Translations under genes and position numbers: made by a program | Shown here: positions 21,202-36,200 of the stretch, piece by piece | Position numbering within the stretch: the first letter of the stretch is position 1 | How the letters are laid out: each line of letters starts with the position of its first letter | The notes under the pieces: generated by a model | Databases searched by the model: none | What the model was told of the DNA's origin: nothing | Seen by the model: only the letters and a program-made list of their open reading frames with translations | Source of the DNA: Tetracentron sinense | Lineage: Eukaryota; Streptophyta; Magnoliopsida; Trochodendrales; Trochodendraceae | Direction of reading: 5' to 3' | DNA length: 64,000 bases | Assembly: GCA_015143295.1 (NCBI GenBank) | Contig: CM026557.1 | Span: 36,837,965 to 36,901,964 of the forward strand

Positions 21202-24200
21202 AATTATTTTTATCAGCTAGGCATTGCTTGGGCGTCGCCTAGGAAGCGCCTCACCTAACCAGGCCTAATCGCCTAGACGTCTTGACTATACTACTAGTAC
21301 CACGTAACAAGTTCGAGTTTTAAAGAGTGCGACCTGGTAAAAGGTTACTTGGATGCCACGGGCCAAAGTGAGCCATAGTAGGAAAAGGGCTACCTAAATT
21401 CCAAAGGATATTAAAAAAGGAGAGGCCAGAGTGCAAGCCAGCACAGAGTGGACGTCGGTTGCGGAGCATGGTCTGATGGTTTATGAGTCTTGCTTTTTGC
21501 TCTTTAATCACCCTAGGGCCATTTAAAGTATTGGTTAGGTTCCTGAGATTTGGTATGAGAGTAGGAAGACAAGGGCTGTATTTTTTAAATGAAGTGTTCG
21601 TGAACAGCATCATAAACAGTGTTTGTGAACAGTGTTCATGAACATTTTTTCTGATTTTCTTCCAATATTACTAAGGAAAAAATATTAGATTGTCGAACTG
21701 TTGATTACAATATTTTTTTGGAGGCTACATGGGGTTGGTTTGGGAATGATTAGATTATTCTACTCGTCTATATGAAGACAAACTGCTTGGTGAAAAGTTG
21801 TGTGGTGTATGGCTTGCTGATTTGTGAAAATCTGCATTGATTTAGCCCTTTAGTTGAGGTGTTTTTGGTGTTTCAATTTATTCCGTTTGTTTTTTAATCC
21901 CTAAAATAGATGTATATCTAGTATTAGTGGGTATGGAGGGTGGTTCCTCTAGCATAATTTCTCCCAAGTCTACTCCCCTTGTGATTTCTTCCTCAAAAAA
22001 TCCTAGTATACAAATTAGTACAGTAAAACTGGACTGGAGGAATTAGTTAGAATGGTCGCAATCATTGCCTAAACTCTGCTCATCAATTGGCTGGAATGTC
22101 CGTGATGAAGAAGCATCAGGAGTCTACTCATCAAGTGGTTCTAATCAGTAACTTAGAGGCCACGGCTAACCCTTGGGGGGTTTATATCCATTCCAAACCC
22201 AAGCTTATGACATGCCTCATAAGAGAAGGTTCATTAGTTGATTTTGGCTAGTGAGGTTTAGACCACTCCAAAATTGGTCCAGATGTTGGCTAGGGCAATT
22301 GCTTATTTTGGGCTTAAGTTAGCAATAGAGTCAATAATTAGTCTCTTTCAATTTTTAGAATTTTGATTTGTTTAGAAGTTGATATTATCTACCTTGTTAA
22401 CTAAAAGAATAGAAGGTGGTGGAGGAAATGTTGGGAGTCTCTAAATTTAAGTCCAAGTCAAGTTAGAAGAATATCTCAGTACCTATATAAAGGGCCATTG
22501 TCTGAGTCTTTGCTATAATATTGAAATTGAGTTGAAAATTAAAGCTTTAGTATTGTGTTTAAAGCTTGTTGAAGTTGAATCAGTTATTGAAGATTGGTGT
22601 GATTCAGTTCATGATAGATTGCGTATCAATTGTTGAAGAAGTCAATATTATAAAGTCAAACTATGGGAGATTACTCAAGATTCGAGTACTCAACCATTGG
22701 ATTGAGTTCCTATAGCTGCCGCACCACCTGTAGGGGCATTTTCATTGATCCAATCAAATACCAAATCAAGGTTTGAGCTTTGGAATTAGTTCCTTGAATT
22801 TCCTAATTTTCAAAATTTAGTAAATTGCCGGAACCCTAAATTTGATCCCAAGTCCATTGATCATAATATCACCTTCCAGACAAAACCTTAGAGCCAGATG
22901 TCGAAAATTTCAGATGCCACTGAATTTTTGGGTCACTCGAATTGATCATAGAGTTGTCTGATAGTCCTAGAATTTAATTCAGTCCTTTGAATATTATTGT
23001 ATATCAGAATTACATTGTGAATTCTGAATTATGACAATAGAGTTACCAAAAAATGCACTTTGGCCGAAACTCACAAAATTGGGGGTTTTGATAATTTGGG
23101 TGAATCCTACTCAAGGTTGCGGCTACACCAGTATGGAATTGGTCAGGACATCTTCCAAAGTTTGCAAGTAGACTCATATATCACCTCTAGTTGGAGTCCT
23201 AGTTTTTTTCGACTCCTCTTTTGCTGTTTTTCTTTGTGTGCTTTTTAAGGGTTTGTGGGAATGCCCTCATTCCCCCTCTTGTTCATTCTATTTCTATTCT
23301 ATAAAAAAATTTATTCATAAAATAAAAAATAAACCAACTCTGGTGACAAAAGCCTGACAATCCAAGAATAAATGAGATAATAGGAATTTAGATATCTCAC
23401 TGTTGTGAATGAAGATTTTGGACATTTTGATAGCGGTCGCATGCATCAGAGAGGGAGCCATAGTGATTCTGGCGCTGCTGATTAAGTTGATGGTGGAGTT
23501 CTGCAACTTTCTGCTTCAACCTGGCCACATCTGCTTCAGCTAGAGCAATCTCCTCCAGCTCAACTCTTGTCTTCACATTATTCATAAGCCATTAGAATGT
23601 GTATAGAGACATTAAGAAAAAATGTACAGTAAAACTTCGTAAAAACAGTACAGACCTTGGCATCAATACCACATGAGCTAGAAAACTGTCCAGAAGACAT
23701 GCTCAGACCAACCTCCAATGCAACTCTAAGATCCCTCTCAGCTTGCAACTGCTCTTGCAGTCTTGAAACCTATGGCAACAGTTGAATAAAGTGCAATTAA
23801 TACTTACTAGAGGAAATAAATATCAATTACATGAATGCAAATTAATGATTTAAAAAATTAAAAGAATGCAAATATTCTCGGAAGTTGACTTCTTCTACAT
23901 GCAAATAAGGGACAATAAGTTGGTATAACAATATTACAGCTCTACGCCTGCACAAGTGTCAAAAGAGTATGTTTCGACACAAATCCTTCTATTTATGTGA
24001 TATAGAACAACAAAGGAATAGTCTAACTCAAGAAGGATTGACCTAAAGCACAAAAGTTCCATAATATGGTAATTTCGGCAAGAGGGGTATTTTAGTAATT
24101 TTTGGATTCCAATTTGCAAAGTAAAATCCTTTGGGTGATCTTTGGACTAAATAATACATATAATCTAAATTTCCGCTTTATCTGATGAGTACGATCCCTC

Positions 24201-27200
24201 AATCACATCCCTGAAGGATCTAGGACGTAATTGGAACTTTCCAGAAAGCTGAAAATTCAAGAATCTCAAATTAAGGCTTCAAGGTAGTGACGAAAAATCA
24301 ATTGAAGATTCAATAAGTTTAATCGAGCCTCCATTATCAAATCCTCATGAAAAGAAAGGGGTTTAGGTCCAACTTAGGATTTAACCAAGGTGTAGGTTAA
24401 TCCAAAGTTTTCTTCATTTAAGGCTTTCTTCAAAACACGTCTTAAGCCAAATTAAGAGTTTCATATCAAGGGATTACCTTAAAGGAGAGGAGTGGCAGCC
24501 TTGGATAGGGATTCCAAGCTTCAAAACATTGATAAATCTAGAAATCTCATTTTCTTCAAACTTTGGCAAATAAAACTCTTGATGATCCGTGGTGGAATCT
24601 CACAATCACAATACTCAATAACTACTTTCAGCAATTAGCAGTTATCAACCAAAAATTAAGAGACGACTCATTAATTTCAAACAATCATTTATTCAAATCT
24701 GGCTACAAAGTGGTATGTCTGCCTCTATATATAGAGAGCCAAAAGATCTTTTAGAATCCTATTCTAACTCAAACTTAGACATAAAATCATATCAAAAGAC
24801 TCCTATTCTTTAATTAATTTAGAAAATATTCTATTTTTAAAAGCAAAGAGATTTACCACAAATAAAAGACTGGTAATTAAAATAAGCTACTAATGGCTCA
24901 TCCAGAATTTACTACTTATAGTAATTTCAAAAATTACTATTTATATAAAAAAGATAAAGATTCTTAACTAGACTCCCAATTTAAAAAAAAAAACACTAAC
25001 TAATGGGCTGACTTTTGACTTGACTTAAGCCCAAAGTAGCATGCCCCATATTAAAGAGAAAAGGATAGCCCATGTTGTACGGCCCTAAGCTATTGGGTCC
25101 AAGCTAAGTAACCAAAGCGGGAGCAGGAGCATGAGAGCAAGAGCATCAAATTTCAATTTAGGATAGGGTAGAGAGCGCTGAAATACATATAAATAATATT
25201 TTTTGGAAATTAAGGTTATATTATTAAATACAAAGAATTAATTAATATTAATCACAACTAATAGAGGTTAAAAGGGACACAGAGGTTGGGTGCGATTTAA
25301 CTTGGGAGAGTTCAATCGCAATTGGTGTGTGGTGCGATCCATCTCTCCAATTAAAAAATAAAGAAATAAGAAAAATTAAAAAACAAAGAAAAGGCAGTTG
25401 AAAAGACTAAAGCTTATGACACAGACTATGTCGAGGACTGGCACAAGCTACAAAATTTATAAAAAAACAAAGAAACTGATGAAATGTGAAAAGGCTTGCG
25501 TCTCTTCCCAAAGAGTAAAACCAATTTTACGAAAAAAAGTGATGGAAACTGCCTTATGTCTTCCTCAGGTGGTTTAAAGTTTGGAAAACCGGCGGTTTAT
25601 TCATTGGTAAACCGCGCTCTACACACGGTTTGAGAGCATAAGGGAAAGTGATAGTTTGGGTTACTAAGGGTCCAAGTATTGACCACAATAAAAAACTTGT
25701 AATTTCCTAGGTTTCTTCTTAATACGATTCAGTTCCTCCATCATTATGCCTTACCCACACTATCAGGTTCCTGAAAGAAATTATTGAAGATTATTAGAGG
25801 TGGAAAATGTGCAGTGGAGACATGGTTGATGTTTCAACTACAAAATTTTCAGAAGTAGACGCTGATATAAACTAATTGGATAAGCACATGTTAAGAAGAC
25901 CAGAAAAATTCATTAACCACTTGAAAATTTCTTAATCATAGGACATGAGGCATTTTCTAGACAACTTAGAGGGCACATAGCATTCTCTAGACAATTAATA
26001 GGACGCACTATATGTGATTTTTCTAGTAAATATGTGCAAGAACATATAGCTTTACATTTAGGCATGATTCCATGTAATCTTGCCTATAAACAAAGAGAAG
26101 TGGAGAACATTTAGAGTTACTTGGCAAAGAAAAGAAAAGAAAGAGAAGAAAATGGAGAAAGAGGAGACGGAAGAGAATTCGATTTAGATGAGTTGTTATC
26201 CAGTTCATTAAGGTTTGATATTCAATTATGTATTGTTATTCAAAAATCTATTTTGGACATGCAGATATTTTTGTTTATATGGAAACCTATTAGTGATTTA
26301 ATAGGATTTAACATGAATTGATAAGATCTGATTTGGATTATTTGATGTGTTATTTGAATTTGGCGCTCAAAATGATTTGAAAAGTATATATGGTATTTGA
26401 TTTTAGTGATTTGATATGTATGTATAGTATTTGATTTTTATGAGTTTGTCTGAATATGTGAAAAGAATATCATTAAGAAAGGTGATAGAAACCCTCAGGG
26501 GTGTAGCCTAGTGGTCGAAGGAAGAAGCGTAAACCCAGAGGTCTCAAGATCGAATCTGGGCTCCCCTCAATATCGGATGAATGGGTTGGGGGTTTACCTA
26601 TATATCACGTAGGACTAGTCTGATGCCTAGGATGCCCACGTTTACCAAAAAAAAGGTGATAGAAAGTTTTTGGGTGAAAAACCCTAGACATGTGGACCTA
26701 GCCAGATAATTATTTGATCTGGATCTCTTCTGATCTGACTATAAGCAATAAATCGGTTGAGGTTGCACTCGGTATTCAGTGCATCTGTTAGCTATATGGT
26801 AACCTAAGCATCTATATTTGTGCCCAACTATTTTCATCGGTATCTTAAATATAGACCACGAATTTCTGACAATTTAGAATCAATTATAAATAATTGTCTT
26901 TATGGTTTTGATTTCATTTAGGTTTATGTGGTTTGTTTCAAATGATATATATTTTTATCGAGTTTGGACCCTATTGAATATGACTCCTTGTTGAGCTGTC
27001 TAACTCATTTTTCTTTTATCCATCATTTTGCAGATTGAACAGTTATAGAGAAAGTAGCTTTTGGTGCATAGGGCTCGAGAGGCAAGATCTTGGATTTTGG
27101 AGATACACTGGCCTCGGTATTTTGGTTGAAAGATGTGTATAAGGTTTAAGAAACTTTAAATGCCATTTGTACATATTTTAATAATAGAAATCATCTTTTA

Positions 27201-30200
27201 GTTATGCTCTGTAAGATCATATGGTTTATGTACTTGAAAAAAAAAGAATGTATGTTAGTCAACCATATTTGATCTAATATGAAGTCACACCTCAAGATTC
27301 CTAAATCCGGAATTTGGGGCGTGAGTCGTGACAGCCTATTTTATGGGTCAACAAATTGACTGGGTTTTAAAACATTGATCTTAATCACAAAGAGACTTAC
27401 AAAAGTTATTAAAAAGATTTTTGCAAATCATTTATGCTTTTTACGTGAAAATTAACCTCAGTAAACACTTCAAACGGAATGCCTTCACGTATGTGTGAAC
27501 AATGTGATATAGGGATTAAAAGAGATTTAGCACATAATACGAAAGATACAAAAGAAGGAACCGAAGTCAGAGAAAAGAGGAAAAATTGAAAGAAATTAGG
27601 ATGACCATATTCAAAAGTGGGGTGAAATTGATTAAAATATCAACATCATTGATTTATGGGAGTCAAAAAATCATTGTGTTGCCATAAAATTGGATTTTGA
27701 ATCGAGAAGGTGGTTTCTACACTTTATCAGACTTGTTTAAGTCATGAGCTTGATGATAAGATAGTTTGTCTACCTAGTTGAGAAGTTGTGAAAAGTTTGA
27801 TGCTTGGTTTGCCTACCAAATAAACCCGACGACACGACCACGGATGGACATGAAAAAACATGCACAACATTAGTTTCACATAAACATTCCCATATACCTT
27901 AGCAAATGCTAAAAAGTTGAAAGGGTTCCCATATACCTTAGCAATTGCTAAAAAGTTGAAAGGGTGCTAGCTGGTGTTCACTTAAGCATAACCCATGGTT
28001 TAAAATATTGATATGTGAAGGTTCTCAGTACTACCAATATACCATAATGCAAACTCTTTTTTCCCCTACATAGATTCTCATTGTCCATATCGAACCGATA
28101 CAATCATACATACTCGATCCAGGTTGATACATATGGATACATACTCAATACAGATAGTTGAAAGGGTGCTAGCTGGTGTTCACTTAAGCATAACCCATGG
28201 TTTAAAATATTGATACGTGTCGGTTTTCAGTACTACCAATATACCATAACGCAAACTCTTTTTTCCCCTATATAGATTCTCATTGTCCATATCGTACCGA
28301 TACAATCATACATACTCAATCCAGGTTGATAAATATGGATACATACTCAATACAGATCGATACTGTATTTTTTAAAACATTTCAACAAATAGACTATAAA
28401 ATCCAAATGTAGGGCTCATATTGAGTATTCAAAAACACCCCTAAAACCCTTTGTGAGCCTATTTTTTTGTTCATTGGTCATTTTTTGGGCCTAAAACAAT
28501 CACTCTGTTGCCGATTTTCAGTTCAAAAATAAACATCTAGGCGTTTAATTTCAAATTCAAAAGGTTTCCCCAAAAGTTTAAATGTATGCTAAATTTTCAT
28601 GTTTTTTTTTTCATTTTAGTTGTTTATAACGCAAATAGGTTGTTATCAACCCAAAATGAGTAAATCTAATGATTTCATACAAAATCCATGAATTAAATCC
28701 GTTTCTTACGAGAAATCAACAATTTTTATTCACTTTTTTTGAAAAATCCAAAAACTCTACAATCTTCATTTTTTCGAAAAATACTTTCAATCTAAGGTTA
28801 AAAAAAAATCGGTTGAGATCCATGGAATAGCCCTAATTTTGAGAGAGAAAAAATTAGAGTTATAGTCATCGTGGACCCGTGGTAATGGCTGTGGATATGA
28901 GTGCATCTTCATCTTCATATGGTTATGAATTTATGGTCATAATGCCCAATCTCACTCATCTTTAGCTTATGGAAATGATGCTTAGTCTCAGGCATTGAGT
29001 GTAAGTTATGGAAATATTCCACATTTCACAGGTTTGCACCCAATCGGGATAGTGTATGCTCTACATATCATTCAATACCAGACACATATACAAATGTACC
29101 AAACCACATCATGTTTACATGAGTTGGCCACAATATTGTGAATTTGTGATCATGTCTAGAAAACTTATAATGTCCTGCCCTCTTCATTTCCTGAGCCCAC
29201 AATGTTCGAGCCGACACGTAACTCAATGTGTATTGAGGTTATATCATGTATGTCATTTACTTTAAGGTTGTAAAGTCGGTCTTTTTTTATGTATTTCATC
29301 TAATGTAAGGTTTTCATATTTAGATTATATTGTCTATAATTGGCTACATAACTATGGTTTGTGTTTTCATTTATCAGCATGTTCACCTTTTTAAACTTAA
29401 TAGAATTATTAACTCTCATATGTACAGTTATAAATGCAGTTGAAAGGCTTCATTTAGTTTTTTTTTAGCTTAGATTTGTATTAAAAGAAGTTTTATGCAA
29501 AGTATCAAGGTCATTTTCTTGCCTATCCACGCATTTCTTAGTGTATCTTAATTTTTTCTACTCCATGCGTATCCAAGGTATGTATCCTAAAATCGCCTAT
29601 CTTCACACCGATATTTTGAACCATGGCATAACTATGAGAGGCAACGGCCTATATTATCCCACCTAGAAACCTCAGCCCCTCATTTGCTATATAGAAATTC
29701 CACCCCTTAACTCAAATAATTAGTGTGAAGCAACAACACAGTAATTTAAATAAGTTCTCTAATAGAAGAATCGAGAGAATATGCTAAATAAGGTTGACAA
29801 GAATTTCTGCACCACTTTATTTTTATAAGGATGGAAAATTAGCATTGTCTTATTACACATTGCTTTAAAGCACAGATTCATTGTGGAATAAGACCTCAGA
29901 ACTGTAGTGAACACATTTGATCTATGCATATGTTTCCTAGAATTTCATAATGGCAAGATCTTCCACCTTTGTAATGATCACCTTAGTATTGAAAGATGGA
30001 AGGATGCTGGGATGATTAAGAATATGAATACGTAGTCACTCATGCAAATTAAACCCAAGAAAATATTACAAAAGCCTTGACGAGCAAAAAAATTGTACTT
30101 TATTGTCAATAGACCCTGAAAATCTTCAAGGAGTATATCGAAATAACAAAAGTAAACCTTAACAAATCAGATAAACATTTATCGATCACAATGCACAATA

Positions 30201-33200
30201 TATCTGAAACAACACCATCAAAGCAGTTCAAGACCAGACACAACTGCACAGGGTTTTGTCACAATTAAACTCCATTAACAACAAGTCCATTAACAACAAA
30301 AAGATAAATTAGTGGATCACTTTTAATTAAATGGGAGCCTGCATTTTGCACATGGAAATATCCACAACTAAAGGTTCACACACAAGTTAGCAAATCCCAC
30401 TCAAATTAAACTGCACAAAATATTCAGCAATCGCTCATGCCAAAAAAGCCACCAAGTACAAAACAGAAGTTCAGACACTACTTTGACCATTTTGAGCTAA
30501 ATCATCACATCTGAAATAATATTATAAGAAAATAAAAATATGACCAGTTAAATAAAAAAGACTTTCTTTATCTGAAAGGTTAAGATTTGAATACATCTTG
30601 CTCAAGCGCCAAACGTCGTTCATGCAAAGCTTGCTTTCTTCTCTCCAAGCTTGCTTGCAAAATTGCGTTCCCTTTGGCCTGATATATAGTCAACATAATC
30701 TTAACACTACTATTTTGTGATCGGCATGGATACATCCAGAGAAGAAGGTAAATGTTACCTCCTTTGCAATCCTGTTGTGCAAGTCATTTTTTGTAATCTC
30801 AAGCCTTTGAATAGCAAGCCTACATACAAGTCACTGATTAAGTTTCTTGAAACAGAAAAACCCATGAAACTAATTCAGAGAAATACAAAATAGGCTGTTA
30901 TATATAATGAGTAGTCTGAACTCTGAAGTGAATGGGAAATGCTTAAAAGTTGAAAAAAAATCAAATACTAAAGTTAACCTGTTGCTACAACACTAACGAT
31001 GGAAGTGAAAGGAAGAATGTGAACCTACTTGGGCGATTAACGACAAAGAATATACAGAATAATGAGCCATAAGTAAGATTCATAAGATATAACTCTTTAT
31101 TTAGGACTATATCTTTGACGATCAGCACCAAGGTTACAATATTTAAAATGAAAGATGCAAATATGCATGAAAATCATATGTTGGTCAAGCATCAGCACCA
31201 CCTAAATGAGTTCAGGACTAAATCATAATATTCCTGTTTAATGCATGTGTCATTTATGAAAATCCATTATTCCATACCCATACCAGGTAATTAGTAATCA
31301 CGATATTCTCTTCTGATAAGACCAATAACGAGGCTAATCCTGAATCAGCAAGAGAGAAAAACAAAAACTAAAATCAAGGTAAATTGTTCGGACTACATAT
31401 GGCAAGACAAAGAACAGACCCAACTCTCAATTCCTAGACATGCTATCCAGATACTGTGGACCTTTGACAATTTTTTCATTGACATGAGTTCCCTAATGGT
31501 TGACCTAATGAAGCGAAGAAGCATAAAGCTCAAAACCTAAAATTTCTATGTCAGAGGCAGGAACATAAACATTGCATACACCAAAAGGCAAAGTTCTGGA
31601 AGAAATTAACAGAATAACTTACTCTTCTTCGCCAGAAGAATCAACTGATTCCATGGACAGTGTCTTTCTGACCTGTATAAAAATGAAGAATATAAATTTC
31701 TAGCATTTCCATTTCCAAGAGAGAAAATAAAGAAGCTAAAATGGAACATCTCAAGACTTAATAGCTTATCTCCAAGGAAAGAAGCATATCTAGTTCCACA
31801 CAAACATAAAAATGCATCCGAATATATGAAATCAAGGTCATAAATAAAGTATCTAAGCCAACTAAACAATTGAAATTTTTGTATAGCACGTGATAAAAAA
31901 GAATTACATTAAAAAGAAGAAGGGAAGGGAGGCAGGATTTTAAAAAAAAAAAATTGCCTCCTACAATATGAAAAGCAAAGGTCAAAAGCAGTACAAAGCC
32001 TCAACAGCTAAAGATATACATCTCAAAAAGATAAACAACCAGAAATCCGGAAATAACTTGAATTCTCAAGAAGAAAGAAATCATATTCACGCCCTCAAAA
32101 TCCTTCGAGTTAACACACCAGAAAAAAAGTTGTTTCACAATGTTCATCCCCATTTTCTCTGTAGGATGAGAGCGATCTTCAAAAACACACCCTCTTCTCT
32201 ACTTCCAAATGCTCCAGCAAATAGCTCTAGAAAACATTTTTCATAAATGCCCTCCTTCAGATCAATGTCAAAAATAACCCAAATACAAAGACAATCAACC
32301 AGGGTATGGGGAAATACCCACAAAATGCCTAGACCTGCCACAAATTGGCTACAAATCCAATCAACTACTTGCAATGTAAGAAAACGGTGGTCCACTGACT
32401 CTTCCAAACACATAAAACATCTATTGGACATCTCCTTCCTCTATTCTTCTACTGCTCGAGATAAGAATTTTATCCAATGTTGCCGTCCAAAGGAAATAAG
32501 ATCTTTGTCTGTATTCTAGACTTCACATACAGCGATGAGGAAAGCGGGACAGGATCTATCAAAAAATGACAAGAATGATTTGACTGTAAAAGAATCTTTG
32601 CTCTTTTTAACCCATAATCTACAATATCTATGTTGGATGTCTTTTCTCATTTGTTCTTGAGGCGAGTCTTTTTGTTCTGCGATGGAGCAAAGCCCCAAAT
32701 TTGAGAAATAGGATCCATATGGATCAACACTTCCTTTTCAATACATCTCTGCCTGAAAAGGCAGGGCTGGCAGTAATTGATTAGGGAGTTGATCCAGCAC
32801 CTTTCTACGCTACGCCCCGTAGGGGGCGAGCAATTGATTCTTTCTTTTTGATAGGAAAGTATCCGATAGTTGTGTTGGGTGAATTGTGAACTTGTAAGAT
32901 CGTCTCAGGTGAGCAGCAATTGCTTCATCAAAGTCCGTACTTATGGGATAATGGGTATGCTTTTGCCATAAGGCTCAAAAGATTCAAGATATTCACCATC
33001 TCCCAACCACTCAAGTATACTCTCAACCTAAGATTCCACTCAACTCTGTCAAAGCAACCAGCAACCTAGTTCATTGCCATGAAATATATAAGCACAAAGT
33101 CTTGCTTGAGACTTGAGAGTTGATTGACCACAACAAAATCATCCCAAAATCTGATCATGCCTCCTCTACCCACCTTGGATCTCATATGCTTGGCTTAAGA

Positions 33201-36200
33201 TTCAAAAAAACCTCCACATCCCTTATCCCGTTATCCGTAAGGACCCGAAGCCTCCTTGGGATCCATACAAAACTCTTTTACATCATTGCTCACTATGATA
33301 ACACCCCCCCCCCCCCCCCCCCCCCCCAGAGGCCTTAAACTCGGGGGCCCATCCTGAACAAGGCAACAAACCTCTTTCATTCCATCAAATGGTACGTCAT
33401 GGGCTCAACTCTATCGTTTCACAGGAAGTCCCTATGCATTTCAAGAATATCTAGGATGGAAGCAAGATTGGTTAAAAAAAAAGGTAAGCACACATGCTCA
33501 TCAAGGTGCTCTTGATTAATTTGATTGGCCCTCTTTAGATAAGATATTAGATTTCCAAGCCGCTACTTTTGGTTAACCCTTTCAATCACCATCTAACACA
33601 TGATTAAGATCTAAAGCTTTGCCCCAAAGGGGCATCCCCAAATATCTTGCTGGAAAATGACCCACTCTGCATCTCAAACTACAAGCAATATCAGTCAAGT
33701 TTGGAACCCAAAACAAAAAAAATTGATTTCCTTTAGGCTTCGTTTGATTTGGATTACTGCAATCAAAATTGATTACACAATAAGCGCTATAGTGACTAAT
33801 TATGTTTGATTGGCACTCTGTCGATAAGGAATTATCTGGTCAGGTGGTCATTTTGAAAAATGAAAGAGGTCTTTTGATGAATCTCTCTCTCTCTCAAGCT
33901 TAAGGATTTTGTACGGCTTACTGGGTGCAAATTTAGGTGCTAACAATAATTTTCACATAATCCTAAAGATGCATAAACAGTTATGCTCCACTATAATCAC
34001 CCCCTGGCGAGATTATAGAATCATCGGTTATTTCTATAATCGGTAAATACATATCATTTATGACGGATCAAACCAAACACAATTATTATGTCATAATCCC
34101 AGCATAAGCAGTTATAAGCAATTAAATAAAATCCAATAATCCGAACCAAACAGCCCCTTTATTTAATAATTAAAACAATATATCGCCACAAAGCATCTGA
34201 GAATACACCTCAAATATCTCAATTGGTAATGGGAAGCATCGCATAAGACAGAAGTGTCATTCGGCTCGTCCACAAATTGTAAATCAGCATGGAAATAAAA
34301 TCACCAAAACCATTACATAACATTTTGGTAGCCGTCGTCATGTTATTGACACCGATACAATATTTATATCCAAAAAATGACTCAGGGGTTACCATTACGT
34401 AATGTAAGACTGAGCCTAATCTTACTCGAGTGTTACATTATGTAACTGTATAACTTCGATGACAATTTCAAGTTATAAATAAGGTTCTAAACGTCTAAAA
34501 ATCACATTTTCCCTCTTTTCTCATTTATTTCTCACTCAATACCCTAAAACCAAAACTCCATCAATTTATTTTGATCAAAAGAAACTTTTGGAGCTCAAAT
34601 CTTTGAATCAGAACTATTGAATATCAATCATCAAGAACTCAAAAATATTTGAATCGGGTAAGTTTGCTCTTTATTTTTGCATTATATCATATTTCCTACT
34701 AAATCTTTGATAAATTATTGTTGAGATTCATGTAATTCAATCGAAATCCATTAAAATTCTCTAACGGAAAGGGGAACGTGTGTGGACCACTCATCATATA
34801 TTCTAATTTTATTTCCTATAATTCTCTTTGCAAAGTGAATCAGCGTTGTGTCATCGCGAAGCTGAAGGGCTGCCAGGAGTAAGGCCCGTGTCTCTCCTTG
34901 AGGAGCCCTCCGATTAATTGAAAAAAAGAGATGTAACAATGAAGGAGAATCTGATTCTTCTTATCTACCTGCCATTCCTTAATATAATGAGCACTGTAAA
35001 CTATCTACTTCAAAAAGATAGTGGTGCTTAGGGTTCATCTCGTGTTGAGGTGCATCTGCTTTCTCTGTTTCAGAACAAGCTAGGTAGTGTGGATGATACA
35101 GAACACTAGATGCTCCAATGTCCGCATCAGTGGATATGTTCCGAGGAATAAATATCGAGTTTATTGAATAGAGATAAGCAAGCTAACCCCTTTGTTCGTG
35201 GAGTTCAAAGTTCAAACAAAAACAAAAATCGAACAGATAGAGTTGATGGTCCAACTACAGAATTTCTTCTTTTTCATTACTTTCCCTCTTTTCGAGCCTT
35301 TGTTTCGTCCTTATCTTTAGTGTCTATTTCCTCTATGTGGCGGAAACATTGCAGATCCCAAGTGGGAGGCTGTGGGAAGAAAAGGCTATCAAAAATAATA
35401 ATACCTGAGAACTTGTCAATGCTCTTATGGACAAAATATTGTTTGGGTGCAAGTGGGCAGACACAATAAAATACAAGGCAGATGGGATCATTGAAAGATA
35501 CAAGGCTAGATTGGTTGCTAAGGGGTTTACTCATATCTTTGGGAGACATGCTCTAATGGAAAAGATGAATACAGTTAGAATCCTCTCAGTTGCAGCTAAT
35601 CTGTCATGGCCACTCTATCAATTAGATGTAAAAAAAATTCTTTTACGGGAATCTTCAAGAAGAAGTCTATATGGCTCTACCCCCAGGGTTTAGTGTACAC
35701 AATCAGAAGGGAAAGGTATGTCAATTAAAGAAGTCAATGTATGGTCTTAAATAGTCTCCGAGAGCCTGGTTTGAGAAGTTATGGGGAACTGTAAAAAGGT
35801 TTGAGTACAAGTACATGTGAAACATTTGGGAGCTGCTACTACTGCACTACTTGTATATGTGGATAACATTGTTGAGCTGGTGGACCCCGTGTGAAACAGA
35901 AGCTTAAGGATCTCCAAATCAAGGCGTATGAGATTAAATATTTGGAATTGCTTAGGTATTCCTTGGAACTAAAGTTTCGAGATCAAGTAAAGGTATATTC
36001 ATTTCTTAAATGATTTATTTTTCACAATTCTTATTTTACTGCTTTGAACTTGCCACTTGCTTTTTTACATCCTTGATCTGTTGAAAAACATAGGGAAGAT
36101 AAAACCAGTAGGGACCTCTATATAAACCAATATTACGGCTGATCATGAGAGTGGAGAATTGCACAAAGATGTATGTTTCAGAGACTTGTTGAGAGGCTAG

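Noticed and set aside
26121-26321. 66-codon plus-strand frame starting with a Lys/Arg/Glu-rich stretch
   Set aside because: No family recognised, set in intron DNA on the antisense strand of the gene, with no supporting splice or promoter signals.
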